Virus record (IMG/VR): IMGVR_UViG_3300015245_000078
Coordinates: 1 to 23,949 of that record
Length of the DNA: 23,949 nucleotides
Reading direction: 5' to 3' (one strand)
Source of the DNA: a virus
Shown here piece by piece: positions 1 to 8,842 of this stretch. Numbering within the stretch: the stretch's first letter is position 1; each line of letters opens with the position of its first letter. The position numbers and the translations under genes were made by a program. Under the pieces are notes generated by a model. That model was not told the origin of the DNA, did no database searches, and was given only the letters and a program-made list of their open reading frames with translations.

Positions 1-3000
1 GATTTCCGCGAGATCGCGCCGACCTTCGTGCTGTTTGCGCCGCGTGTCTGGGAATCCATCGCCTTCACTTTGACAATAACATTATTGCTTGAAACACCTT
101 CTTGCTTATCGAGCGCCTTTTGGACGTAGTCGCTAGCGTTGAGGCCGCCTTGTGACACTAACTTCTGTTGGCTGCTTAACTTGATTTTACTAGCCAAATC
201 TTGACGTCCGACAGTTTTTAGCATATTGGCTTTCTCCACGGTATTGATGTCGTCCATCGCACTCTGCAGTAATCCCTTCTTGGCATCATCCGGCAACTTC
301 TTGTATTCAGGGGTAGCGATAATTGTGTTCCATACAGCTTGCACCTGCTGACCGACATTCTGGTTGAAAGCGTTCTGTTGCACGGGTGTCAGCTTCACAG
401 TCTCAGTACCAACTTGGAGCGTTTTGGCAGGAATAGGAAATGCCCCTTGCCCAGCCTTTTGTAGCCGGTCAAGTTCAGTAGTGAGCGGCGTGTCTGTAGC
501 AGTGCTGGCCCGCAGCGGATCGATTATCGTACCAACTGGTCCTTCCGGCCGCTTCAGGTCATTGCCAAAGGCGTCTTGCTTCGGTAATAATGTTTCACGC
601 GCGCCGGGCACCTTGGCCTTTATAGCATCCAGTGCTGTATTGGCTTGGCGTTGCAATGAGTCACCAGCCTTCGATACGTCGCCTACAATCGTCGGAATGA
701 CCGATGCAGCCTCTTGGTTCACAAACTGTTTGGCGGACTGCTGTGGCTGTCGTATGGCGTCCAGAAAACCTGATACGCCAGACAGGAAGGATTGGTTGAG
801 GGCACTTTGTACAGCACCGGTGGTTGCTGTGGTGAGCGCGTCGGCAACCGTTCCCCCGCTGGACAGGCTATTTTGGAAGTTACCACCTATACCCAGTAAC
901 GCTCCAAACGGCCCAACGTAATTGAGTGAGCGCCATTTGCCATCAATCTTTATGGAGTTCTCCTGTTTGCCTTCGGCCTTCCACGCTTGTTGCTCTTTAG
1001 GATCGGTTGGGTATGCGCCGGTGAGTAGGCCATTTTTGCTCAGTGCGGCACCGACTACCATTGCGGCCGCGGTCCCGGTGGTAGCTTCTGACAGCGCCTC
1101 GACCAATTTACGCTGGTCAAACTTCTTGTGATAGATCTGCGTCAGGATCTCTTTCACCGGGCCAACCGGCGTATAATCGAACACCCGGGCAATGAAGGCT
1201 GATGGCACTTTTGTAAAAGGCATTGTTGTGTGGACAAAGGCCCGGTACACTGGGTTGTTGCTAGCGTTAAGCACAGCTTGTGCGGCCTTTGAGCCAATCG
1301 TCTCGTTGCCCAGCACGGCCTTGGTGGCAGCTTCAGTAGCAGTAGTTTGCATGGCTTCGGTGGGATGTGCGACTAACTCTGTCGCTGCAGCGCGTGCTTT
1401 CCGGCCGCGCAAGCCCTGATTGATGGCTTCGGTCTTGGCTAGATCCACTAAATTATCACGGTACGAAGCGTACCAGACAGGCTGATCAGCAGCGCCCATC
1501 AGGCGAAAGACTCCGTTGGTGTAGGCGTTCAGTATAGGATTCTTGAAGTTGAGCGTCTTGCCCACTTCGTACTTGTCGTTATTGATGCGGCGCTCGTCAA
1601 TGCCAGTCTTCAAGTATAGATAGCCTTTCTTGATGCCCTCAGCTCCACCGGGTACAAGGGCTCCGCCACTAAGCGTCTTACTACGTTTACGGGTCACTAA
1701 ACCAATGGCTTTATCAAAGGCCACGGCAATAGGATCAGACGCCTTCTTGAGTGCCAGGAAGGCAATGTTGCTAGCTGCGTTACCGGTCTGGGTGCGCAAG
1801 CCAGTCAGTAGGCCGGCCTTGTATAATCCGACCATCTTATCGACGAACTGGGTAGGTATGTGTTTACCGATAAACTGCATCAGGCCAGCAACAGCGCGGT
1901 TGCGCTCCTCGCTGCCGATTTCCGTGTTGCGGATGGCGTCGACGGCGGTGGCAAGGCCAGACTGCAACTCTGGCGTTAGTGTTATGCCTGCGCGGTTAAA
2001 CTCTCGCTGAGCGAATTGGCGCAAGCCTTCGGGGCTACGCCTAGCAATGATGGCGGCCGCTTGGATCGCCTGGCCAGATGCAGTTAGGTGAGCCGAAACT
2101 TTGTCGTAAATATCAGTTGCCTGCTGCAAGCTAGCCGGATCATGGCGCACATCCAGTGCAGCCGCCACAGTTTCGGCGTCAGCAACCGTTTGGCGGTCAA
2201 TTGTGCCTAGCTTCGAATCCAACCGTTGCTGGACGTCAGTGGCCAAGCCATCTATCCCCTGCGTCTGCATGCGGTTCAATGACTCCTTAAAGGTGTCCTT
2301 TTCTGGCGCCACCTGATACAACGGCGCACTCTGCTTCACGGTGCCTTGTAGCTCAGGACTCACCACATCGCTCTCAGGCACGGTTTTAGAAGCGTAGCGG
2401 GTTGCTTTGCCAGTGTCTGCTAAAGCCACGCCTTGCACATCCGTAGGCGGTAATAGGGGCATGTTTGCGCCCGCACCTTTGTCAATCAGCTGGGTATCTT
2501 TTGCGGCGGCGTCGTTTAATGCCACCGGCAATGCGTTATCACTGACCGCAAGCCGTGCGTCTGCCTGGGTAGCCGGTTCGACGCCTTGCGGCACCGGCGC
2601 GCGGTCAGCGAGGGGTACGGCCAACCTATCAGCTAGCGCCTGTTTTTGCTCCGCAAGTTGCGTCGCGTTAGTAATCTGGGGAGTCTCTATAGATGGTACA
2701 CTCTCGGGCACACCAGGGATCTTCACCGACCCAGCTTGTAGCGCAACACTGAGTCGTTGCGGCGTAGTGAGTTGCGCTGGCACCTTCTTAATTCCAAGCT
2801 CCTTGTACGCTTGCAAACGATTCTTGCCATCTTCCACGCCTAGATTGCCAGAGTGGTCTGGCATCACAACGAGCGGATCCACCTTTTCACCACTCTGTAT
2901 GCGCCGTTTGTATTCATCGACCACTGCACGGTCAGCCTTTTCGTAGGAGGTAAGCAAATCAGCGGAGATATTTTGTACCGGACTGTCGCCACTTGCCGCT

Positions 3001-3968
3001 TGGAGTGCTGTGGTGCGTACAATAGCAGGGAGCTTGCGCACGCCTTTGATGATATCTGGTGAGTGTACCAATGTACCGCCAAGGCCACCAAATACCAGAC
3101 CGCCAGCAATGTCTGAGCGGATCTTCTTGCGAGTCAGTGGTTCGTCTTGGCTGGCAGAACTGGCCACACCGTAGCCTGTTTGGATGGCGATGTCTTTACC
3201 AACATTCTTGGCCACTTCGCGTAGACCCACCTTACCAATCTCGCCGGCGGCGTGCCGGCTAGCAATTTCCAGCCCAGTTTTACCAAGTATTTTTGGTGCC
3301 AAGCCAGCGGCAGCTTGTACTGCACCCTCTTTAGCAACTTCGCCACTGCCGAGCGTCAGTGCATCAAGCAAGCTAGTACCAATATCGCCGGCGAGTTGCT
3401 GCGGACGCAGTAGTTTGGCCTTGGATGCTGTAGCTTCCCGTTCCAGCCGTGTGAGCGTAGGGCTAGGCGTGTGGCCACTCAACCGTATGGCCTCGGCCGG
3501 TATCTGCTTGGCAGGGTTAACGATGGCTGTCTGCAATAAGTGAGCCGGTGCCTGTACCGAGTTCCTGGCAATTTCGCCAATCTTTATAGCCGTCGGCGCC
3601 ATACCGGGCAGTTGAGGTTGTTGGGCGTACTGTGGTTTTGTGGCTAACTTGACAGTATTCAGAAAATTGGCATTAGCCTGAACATTTGGATAAATACTAC
3701 GTGGCGGAGTTGGGCCAACCGGTATATTGATCTTCGGAGGGGTAACCGCAACTACAGGGCGGAACGGCACAGTAGTGTGCGAAATTGGTGGCGGTACGGT
3801 CGCCGGCTGTGTTACGCGTAGTGGCGGACCAGTGGGTACAGTAGGAGCAACTTGCTTCTTTTTCTTCTTATCCTGGGCAGTAGGCGTTCCGGCCAAAGCA
3901 CTCTGAACACCACCGAAGAAATTGCCAACGGCGTTTCCGATGCTCGATAAAAACTTAGGGAGTGCCAT
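1..3968 (-). CDS. Giant internal virion protein with ParB-like segment (3' end outside window)
   Basis: The frame stays open from an ATG at 3968 to the left edge (1322 codons visible, no stop), so the gene is partial at its C-terminus. The start follows GGAGG with 5 nt spacing, and the site overlaps the stop of the upstream gene. The N-terminus (MALPKFLSSIGNAVGNFFGG) is followed by a Pro/Thr-rich linker to about residue 85. An Ala/Gly-rich stretch follows, and a segment near residues 355-395 (VMPDHSGN..VEDGKNRLQAYKELGIKKVPAQL) resembles the DGxxRLxA core of ParB/sulfiredoxin-like domains. Long helical regions follow; residues about 715-1000 (LLTGLRTQTGNAASNIA, TMPFTKVPSAF) resemble large polyvalent phage proteins. 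Position after the nozzle gene and the size suggest an ejected internal core protein. Role is inferred; the ParB-like match is from motif reading only. Confidence 0.8.
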   Translation of the reverse strand, partial: MALPKFLSSIGNAVGNFFGGVQSALAGTPTAQDKKKKKQVAPTVPTGPPLRVTQPATVPPPISHTTVPFRPVVAVTPPKINIPVGPTPPRSIYPNVQANANFLNTVKLATKPQYAQQPQLPGMAPTAIKIGEIARNSVQAPAHLLQTAIVNPAKQIPAEAIRLSGHTPSPTLTRLEREATASKAKLLRPQQLAGDIGTSLLDALTLGSGEVAKEGAVQAAAGLAPKILGKTGLEIASRHAAGEIGKVGLREVAKNVGKDIAIQTGYGVASSASQDEPLTRKKIRSDIAGGLVFGGLGGTLVHSPDIIKGVRKLPAIVRTTALQAASGDSPVQNISADLLTSYEKADRAVVDEYKRRIQSGEKVDPLVVMPDHSGNLGVEDGKNRLQAYKELGIKKVPAQLTTPQRLSVALQAGSVKIPGVPESVPSIETPQITNATQLAEQKQALADRLAVPLADRAPVPQGVEPATQADARLAVSDNALPVALNDAAAKDTQLIDKGAGANMPLLPPTDVQGVALADTGKATRYASKTVPESDVVSPELQGTVKQSAPLYQVAPEKDTFKESLNRMQTQGIDGLATDVQQRLDSKLGTIDRQTVADAETVAAALDVRHDPASLQQATDIYDKVSAHLTASGQAIQAAAIIARRSPEGLRQFAQREFNRAGITLTPELQSGLATAVDAIRNTEIGSEERNRAVAGLMQFIGKHIPTQFVDKMVGLYKAGLLTGLRTQTGNAASNIAFLALKKASDPIAVAFDKAIGLVTRKRSKTLSGGALVPGGAEGIKKGYLYLKTGIDERRINNDKYEVGKTLNFKNPILNAYTNGVFRLMGAADQPVWYASYRDNLVDLAKTEAINQGLRGRKARAAATELVAHPTEAMQTTATEAATKAVLGNETIGSKAAQAVLNASNNPVYRAFVHTTMPFTKVPSAFIARVFDYTPVGPVKEILTQIYHKKFDQRKLVEALSEATTGTAAAMVVGAALSKNGLLTGAYPTDPKEQQAWKAEGKQENSIKIDGKWRSLNYVGPFGALLGIGGNFQNSLSSGGTVADALTTATTGAVQSALNQSFLSGVSGFLDAIRQPQQSAKQFVNQEAASVIPTIVGDVSKAGDSLQRQANTALDAIKAKVPGARETLLPKQDAFGNDLKRPEGPVGTIIDPLRASTATDTPLTTELDRLQKAGQGAFPIPAKTLQVGTETVKLTPVQQNAFNQNVGQQVQAVWNTIIATPEYKKLPDDAKKGLLQSAMDDINTVEKANMLKTVGRQDLASKIKLSSQQKLVSQGGLNASDYVQKALDKQEGVSSNNVIVKVKAMDSQTRGANSTKVGAISRK

Positions 3969-3977
3969 AGTAGCCTC

Positions 3978-5009
3978 CTATGCGGTTTGCGGTTTTTGAA
4001 TGAGTCCTTGGAAGTAATCCAGCCACTGACTCGGGTCAGCGCCACTGTCGCTGATTGCTTGAGTTGCGATAGCCAGCTTAGCCTCGTCGGGTGCGTTGGT
4101 GCCAGCCAGCCGATCGAGCTGAGCTTTGAGCGCGCCGCTACCAGCCTCTTGCTTGGGAGCAATGGCCGACAGCTGGGCGATATTCTGCGGGTTGGTGTCG
4201 AGTCCTGCACCAGTGACGCCAAGCGTACCGAGTGCGGAATCAACGGCGTCCTTGACGGATAAAAGGTCAGACACGTTAGTGTAGTCGTTCGGGTTCACGT
4301 TTGGCTTGGCGGCGTCAAGTTGCGCCTTCTGCTGCGTAACGAACGAGCCGACCGAACCTAGATCTTGATTCTCATTTTGGGTGATACCAGTGTTTGCGTC
4401 ATTGAAGGCTTTCAGAGCGGTGCCTTGCTGTCCGGCACGATAACTGGAGTTCAGCACACCACGGGCAGCCAACGAGTTGTCAATGCCCTGTGAGGTGTCG
4501 GCGTAGTTGCCTTGCAGACCAGTGCGTTGCAAGTCGTAATTTTGGCGGATCTGGTTTGCCTTATCGGCTGCCAAGGCGTCTACCTTGCCAAATACCTCAT
4601 TGAATACGTCACCAAAGCGCTGTAGCAAGCCACCAATATCGCCACGTAGCGCTGCAATGCGTCCTGGGTCGAGGTTCGGATCCGCAACCTGACCAGATCC
4701 ATCACTACCATATAGGCCAGTGGAAGCGCCTAGCACACCAGTACCACCACCTACCGTTGGTGCACCGCGGTTCGGTGTAGCAGCCGCAGGCGTTGGGTTG
4801 GCCGCGCCGTACACGTTCACATTTGGATTGGTGGCATTGTGCGCAACGGAAAAGGCTGCATCACGGAATCCTTGTAGCGGGCCAACAGCGGGCGTCGCGG
4901 CGCCAATCGTGCCGGCTACAGCGGATCCTACATTGCGTGCACCAGGAATGTTTGAGGCGATATTCAATCCCTTGTTTACCGCCTTGCTGACGAAGCTACC
5001 GAGTCCCAT
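3978..5009 (-). CDS. Putative internal virion (ejection-type) protein, 343 aa
   Basis: I place the start at the ATG at 5009 (MGLGSFVSKAVNKGLNIAS), because AAGGAGAT lies just upstream; an in-frame TTG at 5027 would put that ribosome site inside the coding region. The protein is rich in Ala, Gly, Asn and Gln. Its N-terminus is amphipathic, with a low-complexity Pro/Ala/Gly region at about 60-115. A long helical stretch follows (about 125-250, containing LRGDIGGLLQRFGDVFNEVFGKVDALAADKANQI in two parts), and the C-terminus is helical. The N-terminus resembles that of the next gene (MALPKFLSSIGNAVGN). It lies between the nozzle gene and the giant virion protein, where podoviruses carry small core proteins. 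No enzymatic motif is seen; function is inferred from place and composition. Confidence 0.75.
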   Translation of the reverse strand: MGLGSFVSKAVNKGLNIASNIPGARNVGSAVAGTIGAATPAVGPLQGFRDAAFSVAHNATNPNVNVYGAANPTPAAATPNRGAPTVGGGTGVLGASTGLYGSDGSGQVADPNLDPGRIAALRGDIGGLLQRFGDVFNEVFGKVDALAADKANQIRQNYDLQRTGLQGNYADTSQGIDNSLAARGVLNSSYRAGQQGTALKAFNDANTGITQNENQDLGSVGSFVTQQKAQLDAAKPNVNPNDYTNVSDLLSVKDAVDSALGTLGVTGAGLDTNPQNIAQLSAIAPKQEAGSGALKAQLDRLAGTNAPDEAKLAIATQAISDSGADPSQWLDYFQGLIQKPQTA

Positions 5010-5083
5010 AATTTTGATCTCCTTCAATGGTTAAAGAGTGTCGGTGTTCATCATCCCGTTGCATGCGGTTATTCTCTACGGGT

Positions 5084-5092
5084 ATTGTAGCA
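5084..5092 (-). promoter_or_regulatory. Extended -10 promoter-like motif upstream of internal virion genes
   Basis: Reading leftward, the gap between the nozzle gene and the 343-aa gene contains TGCTACAAT, an extended -10 (TGnTACAAT) one base off the TATAAT consensus. No good -35 is present. Predicted start would be near 5077, giving a leader of about 68 nt to the ATG at 5009. The same type of motif recurs in other gaps of this module (9691, 16539, 17250). Confidence 0.4.
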
Positions 5093-6745
5093 CTACGCAT
5101 AGATCCGTTGCTCTGCCGGGAAGTTATTGCGGCCGTAGCGGCGATATCCAAAGTCCAAGCCAAGTAACACAAAACTCTCGCCTAGATTGGCATTTTCAAC
5201 ACGCACCTTTATAGTGCGACCTTGCTCGCCAATATCCAGCCGGATCGGTATGTTTTGCGTGGTAGTAGCTGTGGGCGAGACACCAGTTTCACTTGATCCC
5301 CCCAAAAGCGCTTGGCCGAGCAAGCCGCGACCCATGCCTCCTGAAAATGAGCTACCCGATATATTGTACGACCTAGTGATTTGGTTGCCGTCGATGATAA
5401 TAGTCACCTTCACAGAGCCCGACAGTTGCCGGAATAGCAACGTGACGTCCACGTAGCGCTTCTGCACATCGAAAAGTCCGAAGTCGTAGGCTTTCGACTC
5501 CCAAAACATGGCGATGGGATCGGTGCCATTATTGAAGCCAGTGGTTTGCCGCCACACAGACGGATCAGTTTCGTGGGCGTAATACAGCCCTTCCTCGTTG
5601 CTCGCATCGATAAACTCAGTAAAGGCGTTGGCGGCAATAAAATCGTTAGGCATCCAGCCGGTGTACTGCCGGTGGTAGCTGTACACACGGTTGTTTGTGG
5701 CAGAATTGCCAGTGGTTACCGCCGAATAATAAATGTTGTCGTGCCAAATACTTGTGGTACGCGGTAGATTAGTCGCAACAATAGCCTTAATGAACGGCCG
5801 GATCTTCAGAGACAATTCATTGGTGCGCAACTGATCGAAGTAGTTTTGCTGCGTACCAAAGACGTAGTAGCCCTTACGGCTGGCGAAGATCATGTCGTTG
5901 TCGACAGAGTCCACGGACCAGTGACTTACGCAACCAATGGCGTTAGTGACCAAACTAATAGTGGGCAAGCCATTGGCGTCGAACTCCAGGGAGTATATGG
6001 AACGTTCTTTAAAGATGATGAGCTGTGTCTGGTATTTGGCAAGGGCGGTAATCTTGTCGCCGTCATCTTTGGCAACGTCAATATAGTTGGCGCCGCTACC
6101 GGAAAAGTCTGTCGCGCCAGGGTGCGTGGTGGAATCGTACACCGAGTATTTGCCGGTGCCGGTCGGATTGGCGTTAGTAAAGTCCGAGACGTCGTTGGGG
6201 TCGGAAATATAGAGACGGTTTGGTTGCTCACGCACACCCGACACGATCTGTTTATCACCGTAGTAAATACCGAAAGCGGCGCGCACTGTGGTTGCTGGAC
6301 GCGATAACGTCAAGCCATCCAACACGGTGCTGGAGTTCGAGCCGTTATGTATGAACAGTTTCCCTTCGGCCTGCACAAAGCACACTCGGTCAGAATGCAC
6401 GAATGTGATGCTGCCAGCAAGTGATGTCCATATCGAACCCGATAGGTACTTCATTGCCGTGCCATCTATTGTGAGCAATATATTTGGCAAACCAGTAGGA
6501 TAATACGACGCGAGACCGCGGGGCGCGTTCACTAGCCCGCTGCCGACCTTTTCCCAGCCGTACGCCTTGGTGATGCCGCCAGTCTCAATAAAGTTGGCGT
6601 TCATGGCACTACTGCCCTCTTGGTCGTCGATAAATTCCTCAGAGGCAAATACGTTGATGCCTTTGCTCATGTTCAGGTAGCGCTGGTCAGCAACAGGCGT
6701 ACGCGCCCGGCCACGCCGCCGTACTCCCGATATTGCAAGCGTCAT
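5093..6745 (-). CDS. Tail nozzle / tail tubular protein B-like (P22 gp10 / T7 gp12 type)
   Basis: This 550-aa protein is beta-rich throughout. It opens with an Arg-rich leader (GVRRRGRARTPVADQRYLN) and N-terminal repeats on the theme 'set of values followed by aromatic'. Examples are FIETGGITKAYGWEKV, GLASYYPTGLPNILLTIDG and VCFVQAEGKLFIHNGS, typical of beta-propeller-like nozzle or stabilisation proteins at the tip of short-tailed phage connectors. Central residues (about 240-300) carry ALAKYQTQLIIFKERSIYSLEF and a following strand series, also common in this family. The start at 6745 has AGGGAG upstream and lies 1 nt after the preceding stop. The neighbouring connector-region genes agree with a head-to-tail order. 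Identity is by fold-pattern recognition rather than strong motifs. Confidence 0.7.
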   Translation of the reverse strand: MTLAISGVRRRGRARTPVADQRYLNMSKGINVFASEEFIDDQEGSSAMNANFIETGGITKAYGWEKVGSGLVNAPRGLASYYPTGLPNILLTIDGTAMKYLSGSIWTSLAGSITFVHSDRVCFVQAEGKLFIHNGSNSSTVLDGLTLSRPATTVRAAFGIYYGDKQIVSGVREQPNRLYISDPNDVSDFTNANPTGTGKYSVYDSTTHPGATDFSGSGANYIDVAKDDGDKITALAKYQTQLIIFKERSIYSLEFDANGLPTISLVTNAIGCVSHWSVDSVDNDMIFASRKGYYVFGTQQNYFDQLRTNELSLKIRPFIKAIVATNLPRTTSIWHDNIYYSAVTTGNSATNNRVYSYHRQYTGWMPNDFIAANAFTEFIDASNEEGLYYAHETDPSVWRQTTGFNNGTDPIAMFWESKAYDFGLFDVQKRYVDVTLLFRQLSGSVKVTIIIDGNQITRSYNISGSSFSGGMGRGLLGQALLGGSSETGVSPTATTTQNIPIRLDIGEQGRTIKVRVENANLGESFVLLGLDFGYRRYGRNNFPAEQRIYA

Positions 6746-6746
6746 A

Positions 6747-7379
6747 TTACTGACTCCCTATGTGGTGGTTGAACCTATCCCGCCGAGTGGTTGCAAACCG
6801 CTGTGGCCGGCGGCGGTTCTGAGCGTCAATAAGCTCCGCCACTTCTTGGCGGAACTCGTCCTCTTCGACAGATACATCAGCTTCGGGGTCTTGCGCTTGG
6901 CGGTAGTAGATTAGTGACGCCTTGGCAATCACCATCTGCGTGAAAACGACAGCTTGTGTGCTGGATATTTCCGGCGCTTCGAAGTACACGAACGACAAGT
7001 CATTATTTGGTTCAGTGCTGTGAAGTTCCCAATCGTGGTCTTCGGTAAGCACCAACCAGTATTTGTGGTCTCCTTGATGGTAGCTGACCGCGTCAGTGGC
7101 CATGATAAAGCCATAATCGAAGGTGCCATCGCTCACCGTTTCAATTGCTGGCAAGATGCCTAGGTTGAGATCACTTATGTCAGCAATGCCATTGTCATCA
7201 GTGGTAATGTCGGTAGTCTGCTTCGCCATATCGAAATCGAACGAGCGGTAAATGCGTTGCACGCCAGATGCAATGAAGAACGCGCGCCGGGCAGATTCAC
7301 CCGGTGGCACAGTGTTTTGATTCAAGAGATAAGCCAAGCCGAGTTGGGCTTGGTCGAGCGTTACTTGTGGGACAGCCAT
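6747..7379 (-). CDS. Head-tail connector (adaptor-like) protein, 210 aa
   Basis: The N-terminus (VTLDQAQLGLAYLLNQNTVPPGESARRAFFIASGVQRIYRSFDFDM) is helical. A beta-strand domain follows (about 55-135, including YGFIMATDAV and KYWLVLTEDHDWELHS), then a long C-terminal helical segment (AVVFTQMVIAKASLIYYRQAQ..EDEFRQEVAELIDAQNRRRPQ). This helix/strand/helix pattern, and the place between capsid and nozzle genes, fit adaptor or tail tubular A-like connector proteins. The ATG overlaps the previous stop by one base (TAATG), with GGAGA upstream, so translation is probably coupled. The assignment rests mainly on gene order. Confidence 0.55.
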   Translation of the reverse strand: MAVPQVTLDQAQLGLAYLLNQNTVPPGESARRAFFIASGVQRIYRSFDFDMAKQTTDITTDDNGIADISDLNLGILPAIETVSDGTFDYGFIMATDAVSYHQGDHKYWLVLTEDHDWELHSTEPNNDLSFVYFEAPEISSTQAVVFTQMVIAKASLIYYRQAQDPEADVSVEEDEFRQEVAELIDAQNRRRPQRFATTRRDRFNHHIGSQ

Positions 7380-7825
7380 TATATTTTCTCCGCGACGGTG
7401 TATTCCCGGAAGTGTCGGTATACCTTACGCCAATTCTTACGATACTCTTCACCTTTGCAGTCCCGCAAATGGTCAGGGTCGAAACGGCGCAAGAAGTCCT
7501 TCAGAGTTTCAGGAAGCACAGCTAATAACCGGCGGTTAGTATTTTTGTTGCCCCGCTCACCGTACGCGATGCCTAGTGTTTGCCGGGTGCGTCCGTAACC
7601 TTCTCTGTCCAATGTTGTACTACGCAACTGTGTAGCCTCTAGGACGGCGTCCAGGTGGTCCTGCCGTGCATCGGGATATATCATAAACCAAAGTGCCCTG
7701 GTGGCTTCCCAGCGCGCTTCACCTTGCTTGCAAAGAACAGAGTCTACCATTTTTGTTGCACGAGCATGACGGCCGATGACGTAATTCTGCTTTTCCTGCC
7801 CCGGTAACAAAATAAGGTTGCTCAT
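7379..7825 (-). CDS. Unknown 148-aa protein next to the major capsid gene
   Basis: I do not recognise the family. The protein is basic and mostly helical: residues 15-70 hold HARATKMVDSVLCKQGEARW and a segment rich in Trp and Tyr, and the C-terminal part (about 105-145) is Arg/Lys-rich (FLRRFDPDHLRDCKGEEYRK). No membrane segment, signal or repeat is seen. The start at 7825 has GGAGAC upstream. It is the first gene downstream of the capsid gene and its stop overlaps the start of the connector-like gene, so it probably belongs to capsid maturation or connector assembly. That role is inferred from order alone. Confidence 0.7.
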   Translation of the reverse strand: MSNLILLPGQEKQNYVIGRHARATKMVDSVLCKQGEARWEATRALWFMIYPDARQDHLDAVLEATQLRSTTLDREGYGRTRQTLGIAYGERGNKNTNRRLLAVLPETLKDFLRRFDPDHLRDCKGEEYRKNWRKVYRHFREYTVAEKI

Positions 7826-7855
7826 ATTTGTAGTCTCCGTTCAAAGTTGTGGTCA

Positions 7856-7881
7856 GGGGGAGTACAAAACGTATCTCCCCC
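7856..7881 (-). terminator. Hairpin downstream of major capsid gene (possible attenuator)
   Basis: GGGGGAG at 7856-7862 pairs with CTCCCCC at 7875-7881. An inner TAC/GTA pair with one bulge leaves a 5-nt AAAAC loop. It lies just after the capsid stop, where phages often reduce read-through or stabilise the capsid mRNA end. There is no U-tract on the leftward transcript, so full intrinsic termination is doubtful. Confidence 0.45.
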
Positions 7882-7892
7882 CTCAAGAGCTA

Positions 7893-8789
7893 CTAGGCTA
7901 CGTCTTTGACGTTGATCGCCTTAGCGTTGGCGTTTTCAGCCCGCGCTTCGATGGTCAATTCGCCACGTACGTGACCCTTAAGCGAGTTGCCGGTCTTTGC
8001 CAACTCCTCTTCAAAGGGCTTCTCGCCGTAAGCTACGCCCCACTTATCGACTTCCAAGAGTAACGCTGTGAACACAGTGTCGGCTTGGTCGTTGACGAAA
8101 CGGTGCTTGTGCACAGTCATGGTTTCGAAGTCACCCTCATACTCGCGTACAGTGTTGGTCTTCTTACCTGTTGCCGAGTCGTACTGACGGTCGCCTTGCG
8201 TAAAGGTGCTCGTTTTACGCTTCAGAGCGGGCGGCAGGAACAAATCCTGTGGCGCGCCGCCTTGCCAGTAGGCCAACTCCGAAAGGTCATTGAGCATGTC
8301 TTCGTCCCATACAGCCGTGCTAGAACCGTCGATCACGTTCGTGACGATCTTCGGAATGATGCCATCCATGCGGCGGGCGGTAGAAGCGTTACCGGACTGA
8401 CGAGTCTCGCGAACCACGGCCCGCTCGGCGTCGTTGCCCCACTCTTTCATGGCCTTATCAGCTTCGTAAGCGTACCGGCTGTCGAATCCGGCGTGGCGTA
8501 CCCACTCTTCAGTGCTGGAGACACTGAACGGAATCTCGACAATTTGCGTGAGGTTATCCACGCGGGTCGGACGGGTGCGGTCACCAAAGGTGGTGTCCGA
8601 GCCTTCAAGGACGGCGTTGCGAGCCGGCGTTTTTAGGGTGTCTACCAAGTTCACATGGGTAGTGGACTCTGCGGCAGTCTTCTGCAAATTTTTCAGAAAC
8701 CAGTTCTCGACTGGGCTGATGTTCTCGATAAAATTCGCAAGATCCTCTCGGATCGCTGTGTCATCGTAGGTTTTTTCTGGAGCGGCCAT
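7893..8789 (-). CDS. Major capsid protein, SU10-like (DUF5309 family)
   Basis: This 298-aa protein has the layout of the SU10/DUF5309 capsid family (HK97-fold). The N-terminus (TYDDTAIREDLANFIENISP) matches the family's opening 'TY..tg.rEDL.d.I..isP'. It is followed by a DTLKTPARNAVLEGSD segment (about 50-65), the conserved R-x-x-N-x-x-QI stretch (RPTRVDNLTQIVEIPFSVS, about 73-92), and a helix with ERAVVRETRQS (about 122-132). The C-terminus holds beta-strand segments (TMTVHKHRFVND). It sits directly downstream of the scaffold gene. The start at 8789 is preceded by AAGGGA. A stable hairpin follows the stop. This is one of the safest assignments in the window. Confidence 0.88.
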   Translation of the reverse strand: MAAPEKTYDDTAIREDLANFIENISPVENWFLKNLQKTAAESTTHVNLVDTLKTPARNAVLEGSDTTFGDRTRPTRVDNLTQIVEIPFSVSSTEEWVRHAGFDSRYAYEADKAMKEWGNDAERAVVRETRQSGNASTARRMDGIIPKIVTNVIDGSSTAVWDEDMLNDLSELAYWQGGAPQDLFLPPALKRKTSTFTQGDRQYDSATGKKTNTVREYEGDFETMTVHKHRFVNDQADTVFTALLLEVDKWGVAYGEKPFEEELAKTGNSLKGHVRGELTIEARAENANAKAINVKDVA

Positions 8790-8842
8790 AACAATTTCCC
8801 TTTCAGATAAAAATTAGTATTGAAGGGAGACCCTGACTTCCG

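Noticed and set aside
364-3543. Several plus-strand open frames opposite the giant virion gene
   Set aside because: They are antisense to a continuous minus-strand frame with a good ribosome site, have no ribosome sites of their own and encode unnatural low-complexity Ser/Ala/Pro/Val products.
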